Source of the DNA: HGM04593 sp045634365
GTDB lineage: Bacteria > Bacteroidota > Bacteroidia > Bacteroidales > Bacteroidaceae
DNA length: 60,119 nucleotides
Assembly (NCBI GenBank): GCA_045634365.1
Contig: JAZRAC010000004.1
Location: forward strand, 1-60,119
Direction: 5' to 3'
Both the position numbers and the translations under genes were made by a program. Below, piece after piece: positions 9,303 to 19,600 of this stretch; the first letter of the stretch is position 1; every line of letters begins with the position of its first letter. Under the pieces are notes generated by a model that was given only the letters and a program-made list of their open reading frames with translations, was not told the origin of the DNA and ran no database searches.

Positions 9303-9941
9303 ATGGAATCAGTTGCTTTTATAGAGTGGTGCTTGGAGCACCTTAATTATTGGACAATCACCCTGTTGATGACCATCGAGAGCTCTTTTATCCCCTTCCC
9401 CTCGGAAGTGGTGGTGCCCCCTGCTGCGTGGCTTTCTGCCGACTCCGAAAGTGGGCTTAATATTTATCTTGTGGTCTTTTTTGCGACTTTGGGCGCAATG
9501 CTCGGAGCTATAATAAACTACTATCTTGCTTTGTGGTTGGGACGTCCCATTGTATATAAATTTGCCAACAGCCGCTTGGGGCATATATGTCTCATCGATG
9601 AGGCTGCTGTTAAGAAAGCCGAGGAGTATTTCGACAAGCGCGGTGCTGCCTCCACATTCATCGGTCGCCTCATTCCCGCCGTGCGTCAGCTTATTTCAAT
9701 TCCCGCCGGCCTTGCCCGAATGAAGGTGAGTACTTTCCTCATTTTTACTGCTCTTGGTGCCGGAATATGGAACGCTGTGCTTGCAGCTCTCGGCTGGTAC
9801 CTGTCGAAAGTGCCCGGCATTGAAACAAAGGAACAACTTATTGAGAAGGTTACAGTTTACAGCCACGAGATTGGCTACTGCTTTATTGCTCTTGGAGTGT
9901 TCATCGTGGGTTATCTTGTGTATAAGGGGTATAAAAAGTAA
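9303..9941 (+). CDS. DedA/SNARE-associated family membrane protein
   Basis: A 212-residue inner-membrane protein with the DedA signatures ESSFIPFPSEVV and FIGRLIPAVRQLISIPAGLARM, the latter containing the conserved acidic and arginine residues. DedA proteins are linked to membrane homeostasis and some are polyprenyl-phosphate or phospholipid flippases; the substrate here is unknown. Hydrophobic segments are placed as expected. A strong terminator follows 15 bases after the stop. Confidence 0.88.
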   Translation: MESVAFIEWCLEHLNYWTITLLMTIESSFIPFPSEVVVPPAAWLSADSESGLNIYLVVFFATLGAMLGAIINYYLALWLGRPIVYKFANSRLGHICLIDEAAVKKAEEYFDKRGAASTFIGRLIPAVRQLISIPAGLARMKVSTFLIFTALGAGIWNAVLAALGWYLSKVPGIETKEQLIEKVTVYSHEIGYCFIALGVFIVGYLVYKGYKK

Positions 9942-9956
9942 TAAAATATTTATTTT

Positions 9957-9998
9957 CCACAAAAAAACCTTCACTGCTCGGTGAAGGTTTTTTTGTGG
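9957..9998. terminator. Bidirectional terminator between dedA and the kinase gene
   Basis: A perfect 18-bp stem (CCACAAAAAAACCTTCAC and its complement) closes on a six-base loop. A and T runs on the two sides make it work in both directions for the converging genes. Confidence 0.88.
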
Positions 9999-10014
9999 AA
10001 ACAGATACGCAATA

Positions 10015-11898
10015 TCACATATTTACCTCTACAATCTTTGAGAAGCTGTTCCAGCCGTTGGTGTTGCGATAAGCATCCTTCGCACCGCGTGGTACATAGA
10101 GTGTGCAATATTCTGCAATGCTGCCGAATGTGCTCTTGTCTACCGCAAATAGCCTGTCGGCAGGAATGTGTGAGGTTATTTTTGTGAGTTTGTTGCAACC
10201 GTCAAACGCAAAAGCACCAATATGGGAGACTCTTTTTCCAATTGTCACCGTTGTGAGATTGTGGCAATTGTCGAATGCGTAATTGCCGATAGTTTTAACT
10301 TTATCGGGGATTACCAGCGTGCTATAAGCACAGTGCGATAGTGCAGCCTCGCCTATGTAAACAACATTGTCGGGGATTGTAATTTCGGCGAGTTTTTCGC
10401 ACCACTGAAAAGCGTATGAACCTAAATGTGTCAAGCTGTCGGGCAAGGTAACTTTGTTAAATGGGCAAAGGTAAAAAGCATAATCGCCTATATGTGTCAC
10501 ACTTGACGGAATGTCTATTTCTCTCAAATTAATCATCTCCGCAAAGGCACTATTCCCAATCTTTATAACACTCTCAGGAATCTTGCTGTTTTTGCAACCG
10601 GCAACGAGCGTGTTTGTCGCTTTTTCTATTATGGCGTTGCAATTCTCGCGACTGTCGTAGCGTGCGTTGTTTTTATCTACCACAATGCCTTGCAGATAAA
10701 TATTGCAATCGGTAATACCTACTCCAATGAATTTTACACTTTCGGGAATGAACAAGGTGCTGTCGATGGCGCTTTGCGAGAATGCGTAATTGCCAATGGA
10801 ATCGACTCCGTTGGGTATTATAATTCGTTTGTTGTAGTTCTTTCTTATCGCATCATCACCGATAGAGGTTACCCTGAAAGTGCGTCCTTTGTGCTTAACC
10901 GTTGCCGGAATAACCACAATATCTTTATATTCGCCAATAACCTCGTCGTGTCTTTCTCCCTGGTACGTAACCTCTACGGTGCGCTTGTCGTGGTTTTTTA
11001 TGCGGTAGAAAATGTCTCCTTCTTCGAATTTTTCGGGAAATTTTTGCATTTCCCAACCAATGTAGTTGGTTATATTCTCGTATAGTGTGGTTCTTGTGAA
11101 TGCTACGCACAAGGAGAATGCTGCAATTATGGCTGTTGCAACCAATAACAATGTATTGCGCTTCCTGTTCTTTATTTTGAACAAAATATTATCGACGGTG
11201 GGATAGCGTTTCTCTTTCTCCTGTTGCAAGCAACGCTTTTTAATCTGCTGCAAACTATGTGGAAGCTTTTTATTGCTCTTTTCTTCTATATATTGTAAAA
11301 TACAGCCTACGCTGTAAATGTCGGCGCGAATGTCTATGTTCGCAGGATTTTGTTCGTTAATTTCAGGTGCCGAAAAGCCTTTGGTGCAACCGCCGGTATA
11401 GTCGTTGGCGTCGTTTATGCAGAATCCAAGGTCTATGAGTTTAACCTCGGAACTTGCCTTGGTGAGCATAATATTCTTGGGGCTTAAATCAAGAAATATT
11501 ATGTTGTTCTTGTGCAAGGCTTGCAGGGCTAAAAGAGTCTGCGAGATTAATTTATAAAGAATCTTTGAGTCGTTGAAGAACTTTGGCTCTTTATCGAGTA
11601 GCTCTTTAAGATTCCAACCATTTATAAATTCCATTAATATATATGGGCCCTCTTTGTCCTCACCCATGCTTATGTATTTTATAATGCCGGGGTGATTTAT
11701 GGATTTTCCGGCCTCAAACTCTTTTATAAACAGTTGCTTGTGGCGTGTGTCATGTATATATTCGGGACGCAGCCGTTTCATAAAATATATACGGCCGTTT
11801 ATGCGCACTTTGTATGTTAACGATGTGCCGCCTGCGTTGTTAAGCTGTTCGGCTTTTTCAAAATTTATATAATCGTCGAATATTTCCGATGTTTCCAT
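10015..11898 (-). CDS. Transmembrane Ser/Thr protein kinase with extracytoplasmic BspA-type leucine-rich repeats
   Basis: A 627-residue protein. Residues 1-245 form a Hanks-type kinase: glycine loop near NAGGTS (21-26), ATP lysine K41 in YFMKRL, catalytic loop LDLSPKNIM with D137 and N142, metal-binding D156 in LIDLGF (DLG in place of DFG). The HRD histidine and arginine are replaced (FLD). One membrane helix follows (about 249-269, TLLLVATAIIAAFSLCVAF). From about 340 to the end there are repeats of the form IP..V..IG..AF, typical of BspA/LRR_5 domains that bind proteins or surfaces. Topology should be kinase inside, repeats in the periplasm. A small regulator-like gene lies 52 bases upstream on the same strand. 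Ligand and substrate are unknown. Confidence 0.88.
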   Translation of the reverse strand: METSEIFDDYINFEKAEQLNNAGGTSLTYKVRINGRIYFMKRLRPEYIHDTRHKQLFIKEFEAGKSINHPGIIKYISMGEDKEGPYILMEFINGWNLKELLDKEPKFFNDSKILYKLISQTLLALQALHKNNIIFLDLSPKNIMLTKASSEVKLIDLGFCINDANDYTGGCTKGFSAPEINEQNPANIDIRADIYSVGCILQYIEEKSNKKLPHSLQQIKKRCLQQEKEKRYPTVDNILFKIKNRKRNTLLLVATAIIAAFSLCVAFTRTTLYENITNYIGWEMQKFPEKFEEGDIFYRIKNHDKRTVEVTYQGERHDEVIGEYKDIVVIPATVKHKGRTFRVTSIGDDAIRKNYNKRIIIPNGVDSIGNYAFSQSAIDSTLFIPESVKFIGVGITDCNIYLQGIVVDKNNARYDSRENCNAIIEKATNTLVAGCKNSKIPESVIKIGNSAFAEMINLREIDIPSSVTHIGDYAFYLCPFNKVTLPDSLTHLGSYAFQWCEKLAEITIPDNVVYIGEAALSHCAYSTLVIPDKVKTIGNYAFDNCHNLTTVTIGKRVSHIGAFAFDGCNKLTKITSHIPADRLFAVDKSTFGSIAEYCTLYVPRGAKDAYRNTNGWNSFSKIVEVNM

Positions 11899-11950
11899 AG
11901 CTTTTTATAGGTTTTGTCCGTGGATGGATTGCTTGAATTTAAACAGTTTT

Positions 11951-12514
11951 TTAGATTATTCTGAATTTTATTCCTCCTATTCTGCCACAAATATAGTTGG
12001 TGGGTGCTTTGCCCTCGTGTATGAGGCAATTCAAGATTAATGGCTCGCCATCGATAAGCAGGCTCAATAGAAATGTGTCGCCCTCGCTTAATTTGCTGTT
12101 TGTGCTCTTTAATACCTTGAATACACTCATTCCTTCATACTGCACAATCACGCAACGGTTGGGGCGCCATTTAATCTCAATTCTGCAATCTTTTTGTATG
12201 TCCCTTGTCTGCAAAAAATTGTTGGGCAGGAAATGGCTCTCAATCTCTTTCTCTTCTCCTTGACAGAACTCTTCGTAGTTTATGTATCCGACATATTGTG
12301 CAAGAATGTTGAGTGTGTTTCTGTATGGTGTCTTCTGTCTTGCTTCTCCCAAATAGCCCCAAAAACGTTTAAGAGTAATAGAGGCTATATATTGATGTGT
12401 GCTGTCGAAGATGCGCATTGCAAGAAAATCGAAATCTCGTGGAGTCAGCATTTTCCGTCCGGCAACTTTTTCACAACTTTCTCGCAGTTTCTCGTAGCTG
12501 TCGCTTGTTGTCAT
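11951..12514 (-). CDS. Bacteroidales regulator-like protein of unknown function
   Basis: The frame is open from a TTG at 12565, but the ATG at 12514 (MTTSDSYEKLRESCEKVAG) gives a 187-residue protein that fits the family better. The N-terminal half contains LTPRDFDFLAMRIF, TLKRFWGYL and LAQYVGYINYEEFC, a pattern I associate with the N-terminal domain of many uncharacterised Bacteroides regulators; it may be helix-turn-helix-like. The C-terminal half (SEGDTFLLSLLIDGEPLIL, RIGGIKF) looks like a small beta domain. It lies directly upstream of the kinase-LRR gene in the same direction, so a functional link is plausible. No experimentally defined function is known to me. Confidence 0.65.
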   Translation of the reverse strand: MTTSDSYEKLRESCEKVAGRKMLTPRDFDFLAMRIFDSTHQYIASITLKRFWGYLGEARQKTPYRNTLNILAQYVGYINYEEFCQGEEKEIESHFLPNNFLQTRDIQKDCRIEIKWRPNRCVIVQYEGMSVFKVLKSTNSKLSEGDTFLLSLLIDGEPLILNCLIHEGKAPTNYICGRIGGIKFRII

Positions 12515-12865
12515 TCTTTCGTAATAGATTAAAAGGTTGTTTAAATTTCTTGTAAAATATATCAAAGCTGAAACATCACTTTGTTCAGCGTCTATTTTTT
12601 TTTCGTGTGTAAATTTAATTATAAATAATGTATAGAGGGGTGAAAAATATCAAAAAATGATTTTGTGGGGGGGTGAAAGGGATAAAAAAGAACTAAGAAG
12701 AATTAAAAATGGTGAAACATTCGGCTTCTATAAGAAAATATTTTTAGAAATTCAAACAGCTTCTTAAAATGTATTTTTAAGAAAAATCGGTGGAATTGCT
12801 TAAAAATGATAATTAATCACTATCTTCGCGGTTGATACATTGATAATAATTAAAAACAGATATAA
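12515..12865. other. Intergenic region between divergent genes; AT-rich
   Basis: A 351-base AT-rich spacer. It contains a perfect-stem inverted repeat (TTCTTAAAA/TTTTTAAGAA, 12761-12783) and the aspA promoter at its right end. Nothing else is recognisable, and no ORF of note is present. Confidence 0.6.
12796..12828 (+). promoter_or_regulatory. aspA promoter
   Basis: ATTG ends at 12798 and TATCTTCG starts at 12821, a spacing of 22 bases, slightly longer than the usual 19-21. The start codon is 38 bases downstream of the -7 box. Confidence 0.5.
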
Positions 12866-14284
12866 ATGAAGACACGTCTCGAACACGATTCATTGGGCGA
12901 AATTCAAGTTCCCGCCGATGCGTATTATGGTGCTCAAACATTGAGAGCGTTAGTTAATTTCAAGGATGTAAGTGGCTTGTCCATTGGCGAGCACCCTTAT
13001 TACATTAAGGCCTTGGCAATGGTGAAGTGGGCTGCGGCGCACGCCAATGTTTCGCTTGGTTCGCTCGATGAGGAGATTGGAACAGCCATCAAGAAGGCTT
13101 GTGAGGAGATTATGGAGGGTGCATTGAGCGACCAATTTCCCATAGACCTCATACAGGGTGGTGCGGGTACATCAACCAATATGAATATTAACGAGGTTGT
13201 TGCCAACCGTGCGTTGGAGATTATGGGCCACAAGAAGGGTGAGTATCAATATTGCAGCCCCACAGAGCACGTAGACCTCTCGCAGTCGACCAACGACGCT
13301 TATCCCACAGCGTTTAAATTGTGTTTCATACTGCACAACGAAGACCTTGTGCGCGAATTGCAGCGTCTTATCAACGCTTTCCGTGCAAAGGGCAAGGAGT
13401 TTGATCACATTATTAAGATGGGACGCACACAGTTGCAGGATGCTGTGCCAATGACTCTTGGACAGGAGTTTGAGGCCTTCGCGGTTACTCTCGACGAGGA
13501 GGTGAGCCGCTTGAACGAGGTTGCCGGCCTTTTCTTGGAGGTGAACTTGGGAGCAAGTGCCATCGGAACAGGTATTAACACCGTTCCCGGTTATTCTCAC
13601 ACGGCGGTGGATGCATTGCGCGTTATTTCGGGTAAAAAATTTGTGCTTGCCGGTAACTTGGTGGAGGCTACTTCCGATGCAGGTTCGTCGGTAATGTACT
13701 CGTCGGCATTGAAGCGTTTGGCGGTGAAACTGTCGAAAATTTGCAACGACCTTCGCCTGCTTGCGAGCGGCCCCCGTTGCGGTCTTAACGAGATTAATCT
13801 GCCTGCCGTGGTTCCCGGTTCCAACCTTATGCCCGGCAAGGTGAACCCCGTTATTCCCGAGCTTGTAAACCAAATTTGTTACAGCGTGATTGGTAACGAC
13901 CTTACAGTGACTTTTGCTGCCGAGTCGGGCCAGTTGCAGCTGAATGCAATGGAGCCTGTGATAGTTCACTCTATGCTCTCCTCTATTCGTATGATGCTCA
14001 AAGGCCTTACACGCTTGCGTGTGCTCTGCGTCGATGGAATTACTGCCAACGAGGGTCACTGCAAAGAGCTTGTACTTGGCAGCATAGGTATTGCCACTGC
14101 GCTTAACCCTGTTATTGGATTCGAGAATACTGACCGCTTGGCCAAGCGAGCCTTGAAAGAAAATCGCGGTATTTACGACCTTGTGCTCGAAGAGAATTTA
14201 ATCTCGAAGGAGGAACTCGATGAACTGCTCCGTCCCGAAAAGATGATTTCTCCCTATTTGTTGAAGTCCAAACGCCGCTACTAA
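12866..14284 (+). CDS. aspA: Aspartate ammonia-lyase
   Basis: A 472-residue member of the fumarase/aspartase superfamily; it interconverts aspartate with fumarate and ammonia. The start (LEHDSLGEIQVPADAYYGAQTLRA) and the blocks GGAGTSTNMN, KGEYQY and QSTNDAYPTAF match aspartase rather than fumarase C. The flexible signature loop reads GSNLMPGKVNPVIPE: the first serine (catalytic base position) is kept, while the second serine usual in GSSxMP is asparagine. It stands alone, with its own promoter and a strong terminator. It feeds fumarate to anaerobic respiration. Confidence 0.93.
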   Translation: MKTRLEHDSLGEIQVPADAYYGAQTLRALVNFKDVSGLSIGEHPYYIKALAMVKWAAAHANVSLGSLDEEIGTAIKKACEEIMEGALSDQFPIDLIQGGAGTSTNMNINEVVANRALEIMGHKKGEYQYCSPTEHVDLSQSTNDAYPTAFKLCFILHNEDLVRELQRLINAFRAKGKEFDHIIKMGRTQLQDAVPMTLGQEFEAFAVTLDEEVSRLNEVAGLFLEVNLGASAIGTGINTVPGYSHTAVDALRVISGKKFVLAGNLVEATSDAGSSVMYSSALKRLAVKLSKICNDLRLLASGPRCGLNEINLPAVVPGSNLMPGKVNPVIPELVNQICYSVIGNDLTVTFAAESGQLQLNAMEPVIVHSMLSSIRMMLKGLTRLRVLCVDGITANEGHCKELVLGSIGIATALNPVIGFENTDRLAKRALKENRGIYDLVLEENLISKEELDELLRPEKMISPYLLKSKRRY

Positions 14285-14305
14285 TAGAAAATTTATATTC
14301 ATTCT

Positions 14306-14333
14306 CTACGGCCCGCTTGCAGGCGGGCCGTAG
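14306..14333 (+). terminator. aspA terminator
   Basis: CTACGGCCCGC pairs perfectly with GCGGGCCGTAG around a six-base loop, 22 bases after the aspA stop. The following T-run is short. Confidence 0.8.
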
Positions 14334-14354
14334 GTGTTTAAGTGATTACCTATT

Positions 14355-16376
14355 ATGAGAAATTTGCTCATTACAATTTTTTGCCTATTGCTTCTTGCTT
14401 GCAACGAGCATAAGCCTGTGCCAAAGGTGGATGTAATAAAGAATATCCCCATAGTCGTGCCACAATTGCCACAAGAGGTTGGGCTCTCTCCCGAGGCTTA
14501 TCAGCAGAGGGTTTCTGTGAATTTTGGTGCCGAGGGAGTGGTAGCGTCGGAACTGCCCGATGGCGTGAATGCCAGTGTAAACGGTTCCAACGTGGTTATA
14601 CGTTCAAGCGTTCCGGGAGTGGAGTATATTGTGAGCGGTGTCACCGACAATGGTTCTTTGTTGCTGGTGAGCGAGTTTTCTCCCCTGCTCACCCTCGATT
14701 CTTTGGATATTCACTCTATGGGGTGCGATGCGCTTGCAGTATCGTCGAAAGAGAAGATTTTTATTCGCGGTTCTGTCGTAACCCTCTCCGACGAGCCTTC
14801 TGCTACCGGAATAGTTGAGAAGCAGGCTGCCGTGCTGTCGCTTATGGGCGATGCTGTGCTGTGTGGCGGAGTGGATATTTGTGTGCAGGCTACCCGTCGC
14901 GACGCGATACGTTCCACAGGCATCGTCTATATTGACGGGGCACATATTTCGGTCGATTATGCTGCGGCAAGTGCCGTGAATGCCACAAAAGGGGTGGTGC
15001 TTGCAAATGGTGAGTTTACAGGCACTGCGCTGAAAGATGTGGTGAAGGTTAAGCAGGGTAATTTTTTGATGCTCGGTGGTACAATGTCGATTGGCGCGGC
15101 GGCCGACAAGGCCGATGCAATAACCGCACGCAATATTTATATGTACGATGGTGTGCTCACCGTCGATGTTCAAGGTGCGGCTGCTAAGGGATTGAAGAGC
15201 AAAGAGTCGGTATTTCTGCTTGGTGGCGAGCTTAAAGTGCATACTTCGGGTGGTGCTATGTTTGCCGAGAAAAAGAGTGATTACAGCTCCTCGTCGTGCA
15301 TAAAAAGTACTCAAAATACATATATAAACAGTGCCAATGTGTCGCTGGTGAGCAATGGCGATGCGGGCAAGGGTATAAATTGCGACGGATTGTTGCAGAT
15401 TGATGGGGGACACATTGCTGTGATGACCACCGGCAACGATGTTAACCATCCGATGGACCTTAATGCGCACGCATCGGCAAAGGGTGTAAAATGCGATAGT
15501 ACAATTGTTATAAACGGTGGCGATATTGAGATACTTGTTTTTGGCAAGGGTGAACGTTGCGAGGGGCTCGAATCGAAGAGAAATATAATTATCGGCGGCA
15601 GCGATACGGAGATATACATATATGCTTATGACGATGCTGTGAATGCCGCCGGTAATATTCTTATAAACGATGGCAAGGTGTTTGCCTATTCTGTTGCCAA
15701 CGATGGTATTGACAGTAACGCGGCTATCGATATTAACGGTGGACTGGTTATTTCCAATGGCTCGCACACTCCCGAACAGGGTATAGATTGTGATATTCCT
15801 GTCGACTTTACCATACGTGGCGGAACGCTGCTCACAATTGGTGGTGCAATGGGGGCTTCACCCTGTATGCCCGAAAATCCCTCTACGACAGCATCGATTG
15901 TTGCTTGGAACGGAATTACGGCCGAGCAGAATAGTTATATAACTCTTGCCCAAAGTGATGGCAAGCCCATCCTTTCCTATTCTCTCCCCCGCACGCTGAA
16001 CAATGCTTCGGTTGTGATTACCTCTCCTCAAATGGAAAAGGGTGGCGAGTATGCACTCTTTTTGAGTGACACTATTTCGGGTAGCGAGTATGTTGGTTGC
16101 GGCTTCTATGTTTCGGGCAATGCGCTTGCCGTTTCTCCGTCAATTGCTTGGCAGCAGAAGGAACTGCTGGCTGTTATTGCTGCCGACGGCTCGGTGCGTT
16201 ACATAAATCCGGCAACGGCAAAGCCGGAAAGAGGGATGCTCCCTCCTCCGCCGCCTCATCAGGGTAACGGGGCATTTCCACCGCCTCCCCCCGGGTTTGC
16301 GCCTCCTGCGGGCAATTTATGGCAAATGCCCGAACATCTGCACGATGTAAATAATCTGCCCGGAAAGGGGTGGTAA
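14355..16376 (+). CDS. Cthe_2159-family (carbohydrate-binding beta-helix) lipoprotein
   Basis: A 673-residue lipoprotein: MRNLLITIFCLLLLAC with the lipidated cysteine at 16. The body is built from short beta-helix coils with recurring patterns (GIDSNAAIDINGG, EQGIDCDIPVDF, GKGINCDGLLQIDGG) typical of the Cthe_2159 family; the founding member binds polygalacturonate. Near residue 620-650 it turns proline-rich (MLPPPPPHQG, FPPPPPGFAPP), perhaps a flexible or wall-contacting tail. The next gene downstream encodes a longer relative, so this is a tandem pair of surface proteins. A palindromic repeat follows directly. Ligand not predictable. Confidence 0.82.
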   Translation: MRNLLITIFCLLLLACNEHKPVPKVDVIKNIPIVVPQLPQEVGLSPEAYQQRVSVNFGAEGVVASELPDGVNASVNGSNVVIRSSVPGVEYIVSGVTDNGSLLLVSEFSPLLTLDSLDIHSMGCDALAVSSKEKIFIRGSVVTLSDEPSATGIVEKQAAVLSLMGDAVLCGGVDICVQATRRDAIRSTGIVYIDGAHISVDYAAASAVNATKGVVLANGEFTGTALKDVVKVKQGNFLMLGGTMSIGAAADKADAITARNIYMYDGVLTVDVQGAAAKGLKSKESVFLLGGELKVHTSGGAMFAEKKSDYSSSSCIKSTQNTYINSANVSLVSNGDAGKGINCDGLLQIDGGHIAVMTTGNDVNHPMDLNAHASAKGVKCDSTIVINGGDIEILVFGKGERCEGLESKRNIIIGGSDTEIYIYAYDDAVNAAGNILINDGKVFAYSVANDGIDSNAAIDINGGLVISNGSHTPEQGIDCDIPVDFTIRGGTLLTIGGAMGASPCMPENPSTTASIVAWNGITAEQNSYITLAQSDGKPILSYSLPRTLNNASVVITSPQMEKGGEYALFLSDTISGSEYVGCGFYVSGNALAVSPSIAWQQKELLAVIAADGSVRYINPATAKPERGMLPPPPPHQGNGAFPPPPPGFAPPAGNLWQMPEHLHDVNNLPGKGW

Positions 16377-16384
16377 TCATTATA

Positions 16385-16504
16385 AATCAATCAAGGGGAT
16401 GACTCAAAAGTCTCTTTTTAAGAAATTACACCCTCGCTAGAATATACTCTGGCGAGGGTGTTTACTTTGTATATATTACTTTTGGGTCAGCACCTTGATT
16501 GATT
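16385..16504. repeat. Palindromic repeat family 1, copy A (terminator-like)
   Basis: A 120-base imperfect palindrome. Outer arms AATCAATCAAGG and CCTTGATTGATT pair; next come TGACTCAAAAGT and ACTTTTGGGTCA; in the centre is the hairpin CACCCTCGC/GGCGAGGGTG. The inner 85 bases recur nearly unchanged at 24979-25069. It lies 9 bases after the stop of the 14355 gene and can act as its terminator. Confidence 0.8.
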
Positions 16505-16609
16505 ATGTGGTAATTGTACATTTTTTGATTTTGTAATAAAAAAAACGGAGTTAATAGAATAGATTGTTAATTAGTGGAAATTTATCAAATATGATATTTG
16601 GGAAAAGAT

Positions 16610-16617
16610 TACATTTG
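16610..16617 (+). promoter_or_regulatory. -7 box TACATTTG
   Basis: An exact TAnnTTTG match 18 bases before the ATG at 16635. No clear -33 element lies at the right distance, so the leader would be very short if this is the start site. Confidence 0.35.
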
Positions 16618-16634
16618 TGTAAAATGTTACAAAA

Positions 16635-19600
16635 ATGATACAACGATTTATCCTTTTCCCTTTTTTTATATTTTCTTTTGTTTCTCTCTTTTCGCAGAGT
16701 GACAAAGTGTTGGTGGTGGCAAGTGTGGAAGGGGAATCTTTTATTCCTTTAAGCAAGATTGTCGGTATTAAATATGTTGATGCTGTTATGACGGTAAATG
16801 GCGTGGATGGTACGTATTTCAGCGACAATGTAGATTTTATAGATAAAATCTCTTTTGCTCTTGCCGGTGATGTTAATCGTGATGGTATTGTCGACGTTGC
16901 CGATGTAACAAAATTGGTTGCAATGATTCTTGATGAAACTTCTGCTACAAATGCCGGCGATGTTAACGCTGATGGCGCGGTGGATGTTGCCGATGTAACA
17001 AATGTTGTCAAGATAATCCTTGGTGGCGAAGAGGGCGAGTCGGCGGTTCTTGCAAAGGCGACAGCCGCACGCGCTGCCGCAACCGACACAGTGTCGGCCG
17101 AGAGGGGTATAAAGTTTTGTATGAATAGCGGGGATGTTCGCTCTGTGGCATTGTCGCGCATAGACAGCTTATCATTCGACGATGTTCAAAAGTATCTTTA
17201 TGTGACACTTTCCGATAAAAAAGACTCGTTGTTGATAAATGATATTGACAGCATTGTCTATGGGAAATTATCCTCTGCTGTTATGGTCAATTATAGCGGA
17301 GAGTACGCAACAGTGGAGAATCCTTTTGCCTTTGATGGGGTTGGGGTAGAAATTACAGGTGCAAAGCTTGTTGTGCGTTCCACTATTGACAGTGATGTCG
17401 ATTATATATTGTCGGGTGAGAGCGATTGTGGAAATTTCAAGATATATGGTACAAAGAAATATACTCTGCGCTTGGCCGGGCTCTCGCTAACAAATGATGA
17501 TGGGGCTGCAATAAACAGCCAATGTAAAAAGCGTGGTAAGATTATACTCGAAGAGGGTACGGTAAATTATCTGTGCGATGCGGCGCAGTATGTAACGCCG
17601 GCTTCGGAGGACGAGAAGGCTGCCTTGTTCAGTGAGGGGCAGTTTGTGTTCGAAGGGGACGGCCGGCTTACCGTGTCGGCCAACTATAAGCACGCAATAT
17701 GCAGTGACGATTATATTGCCTTCCGAGGGGGTGACATTGAGGTGCTGTCGGCAGTGAGCGATGCGGTGCATTGTAACGATTCGGTAATTGTGTCGGGTGG
17801 CACTTTGTCGCTTGCGGCATCGGGCGATGGAATCGATTGCGATGGTTATGTAACTGTGTCGGGAGGTGATATTTCGGTGGAACTGACAGGTGAAGACAAA
17901 AAGGGTATTAAGGCTCTTGGAGAGATAAATATTCTCGATGGTGCGTTGTCGATAATATCCTCGGGCGATATTTCAAAAGGATTGAAAGGCTCGCGCGATA
18001 TTACAATTTCGGGTGGAATGGTTGACATTACCGTTAACGGCAATTCTATATTAGAGGCCGGCGAGCCTTCTTATTGTACCGCGATAAAGTGTGACTCTGT
18101 ATTTGTGATGAGTGGCGGAACATTGGATATTAAGGCTACCGGAACTGCCTCTCGCGGAATTTCGGCCGATGGTAATGTTGATATAAACGGTGGCGCGTGC
18201 AGTGTGGAGTGCAGTGGCGGTTATGAGATTTACGACCCTTCGGCTGTGGAAGATGATGCGGGTGAGGAGGTGGTGGCTTCGTATATAGTATATGTGAGCA
18301 AGCCCTCGTCGTCCTCTGCTTCCAATCGTCCGGGTGCTTCGTCTTCATCTTGGAATAATATTTATCTTTATGATAGTTCAAATAATATGGTGGCTACACT
18401 GACAAACAGTGTTACTCTCAATGGCGTGGTGTTCTATTATTACGACTTTGGGGCTGCTGTTACCGATACATACTACTTCAAGAGTGACAATTCACGCAAT
18501 TATACAATACAGTCGACCTCTTTTACCGGTGTTTCTGCCGATGTTTATTATACAATTTCTTCGACAAGCACTACATCGGGAAGAACAAAAACATACTCCC
18601 TTACCGATGTTACATCTTCTTATGCAGGCGTATCATCTTCCACTGGCAGTGCCACGGAGAAGGCTTTTGCGGCTGCGTGCATAAAGAGCGATTCTATTAT
18701 TACAATCTCGGGGGGTGTGCACACTCTCTCAACATCGGGCACTGCTTCGAAGGCGATAAAGAGTGGCGATAATTGTGTTATTTCGGGAGGTGAGCTCGAT
18801 ATTACCACAACCGGCAGTGCTGCTGTTGTGGCTTATGACCCCGTTTATTGTACTGCCATAAAATGTGATGCCGATTTTACAATGAGCAATGGTATTCTCA
18901 CTATAAATGCCACAGGACAGGGTGGATTGGGTATTTCGTCCGATGGCGCGCTTGCTGTTACCGGCGGAAGTATCGATGCGACAATAGGAGGTGCCGGCTC
19001 GGCATATACAGCATCGACCGGTACCGATTACTATTCGACAAAGGCTCTTAAAAGTGATGGAGAGATGTTGCTTGCCGGCGGCACAATTGTTTGTACTGCA
19101 ACAGCCAATGGTGGAAAGTGTATAGTGGCCGATGGCTTGCTGACGATTGGTGAGGATGGGCGTGCCGATGGTTATCCTTATATAACTGCAACAACCAAGG
19201 GAGCGGCACTCGGAACAAGCGGTTCATCAATGGGCGGCGGAATGGGAATGGGTGGCAATGAGGGCTTTAATGCTGCACCCAAGGCTATAAAAGGTGCTGC
19301 CGACATTATTGTATATAGTGGTAATATCTATGCTTCGACTGTTGCCGATGGTGGCGAAGGGCTCGAAAGCAAGGCTACGCTCACTGTCAATGGTGGCGCG
19401 ATTGAGTGTTCTACTTATGATGACGCGATAAATGCTGCTACGGCATTGGTTGTCAATGGAGGTGCTATTTATGCTCACGCTACAAATAACGATGCAATAG
19501 ACTCGAATGGTACTATTGCTGTTAATGGCGGCATTGTGCTTGCTTCGGGTGCTTCACAGCCCGAGGGCGGCCTCGATTGTGATAATAATTCCTTTACAAT

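Noticed and set aside
14604..15767. 387-residue minus-strand ORF inside the beta-helix lipoprotein gene
   Set aside because: Antisense to a gene with signal peptide and repeat pattern; histidine/arginine-rich composition reflects the complementary strand.
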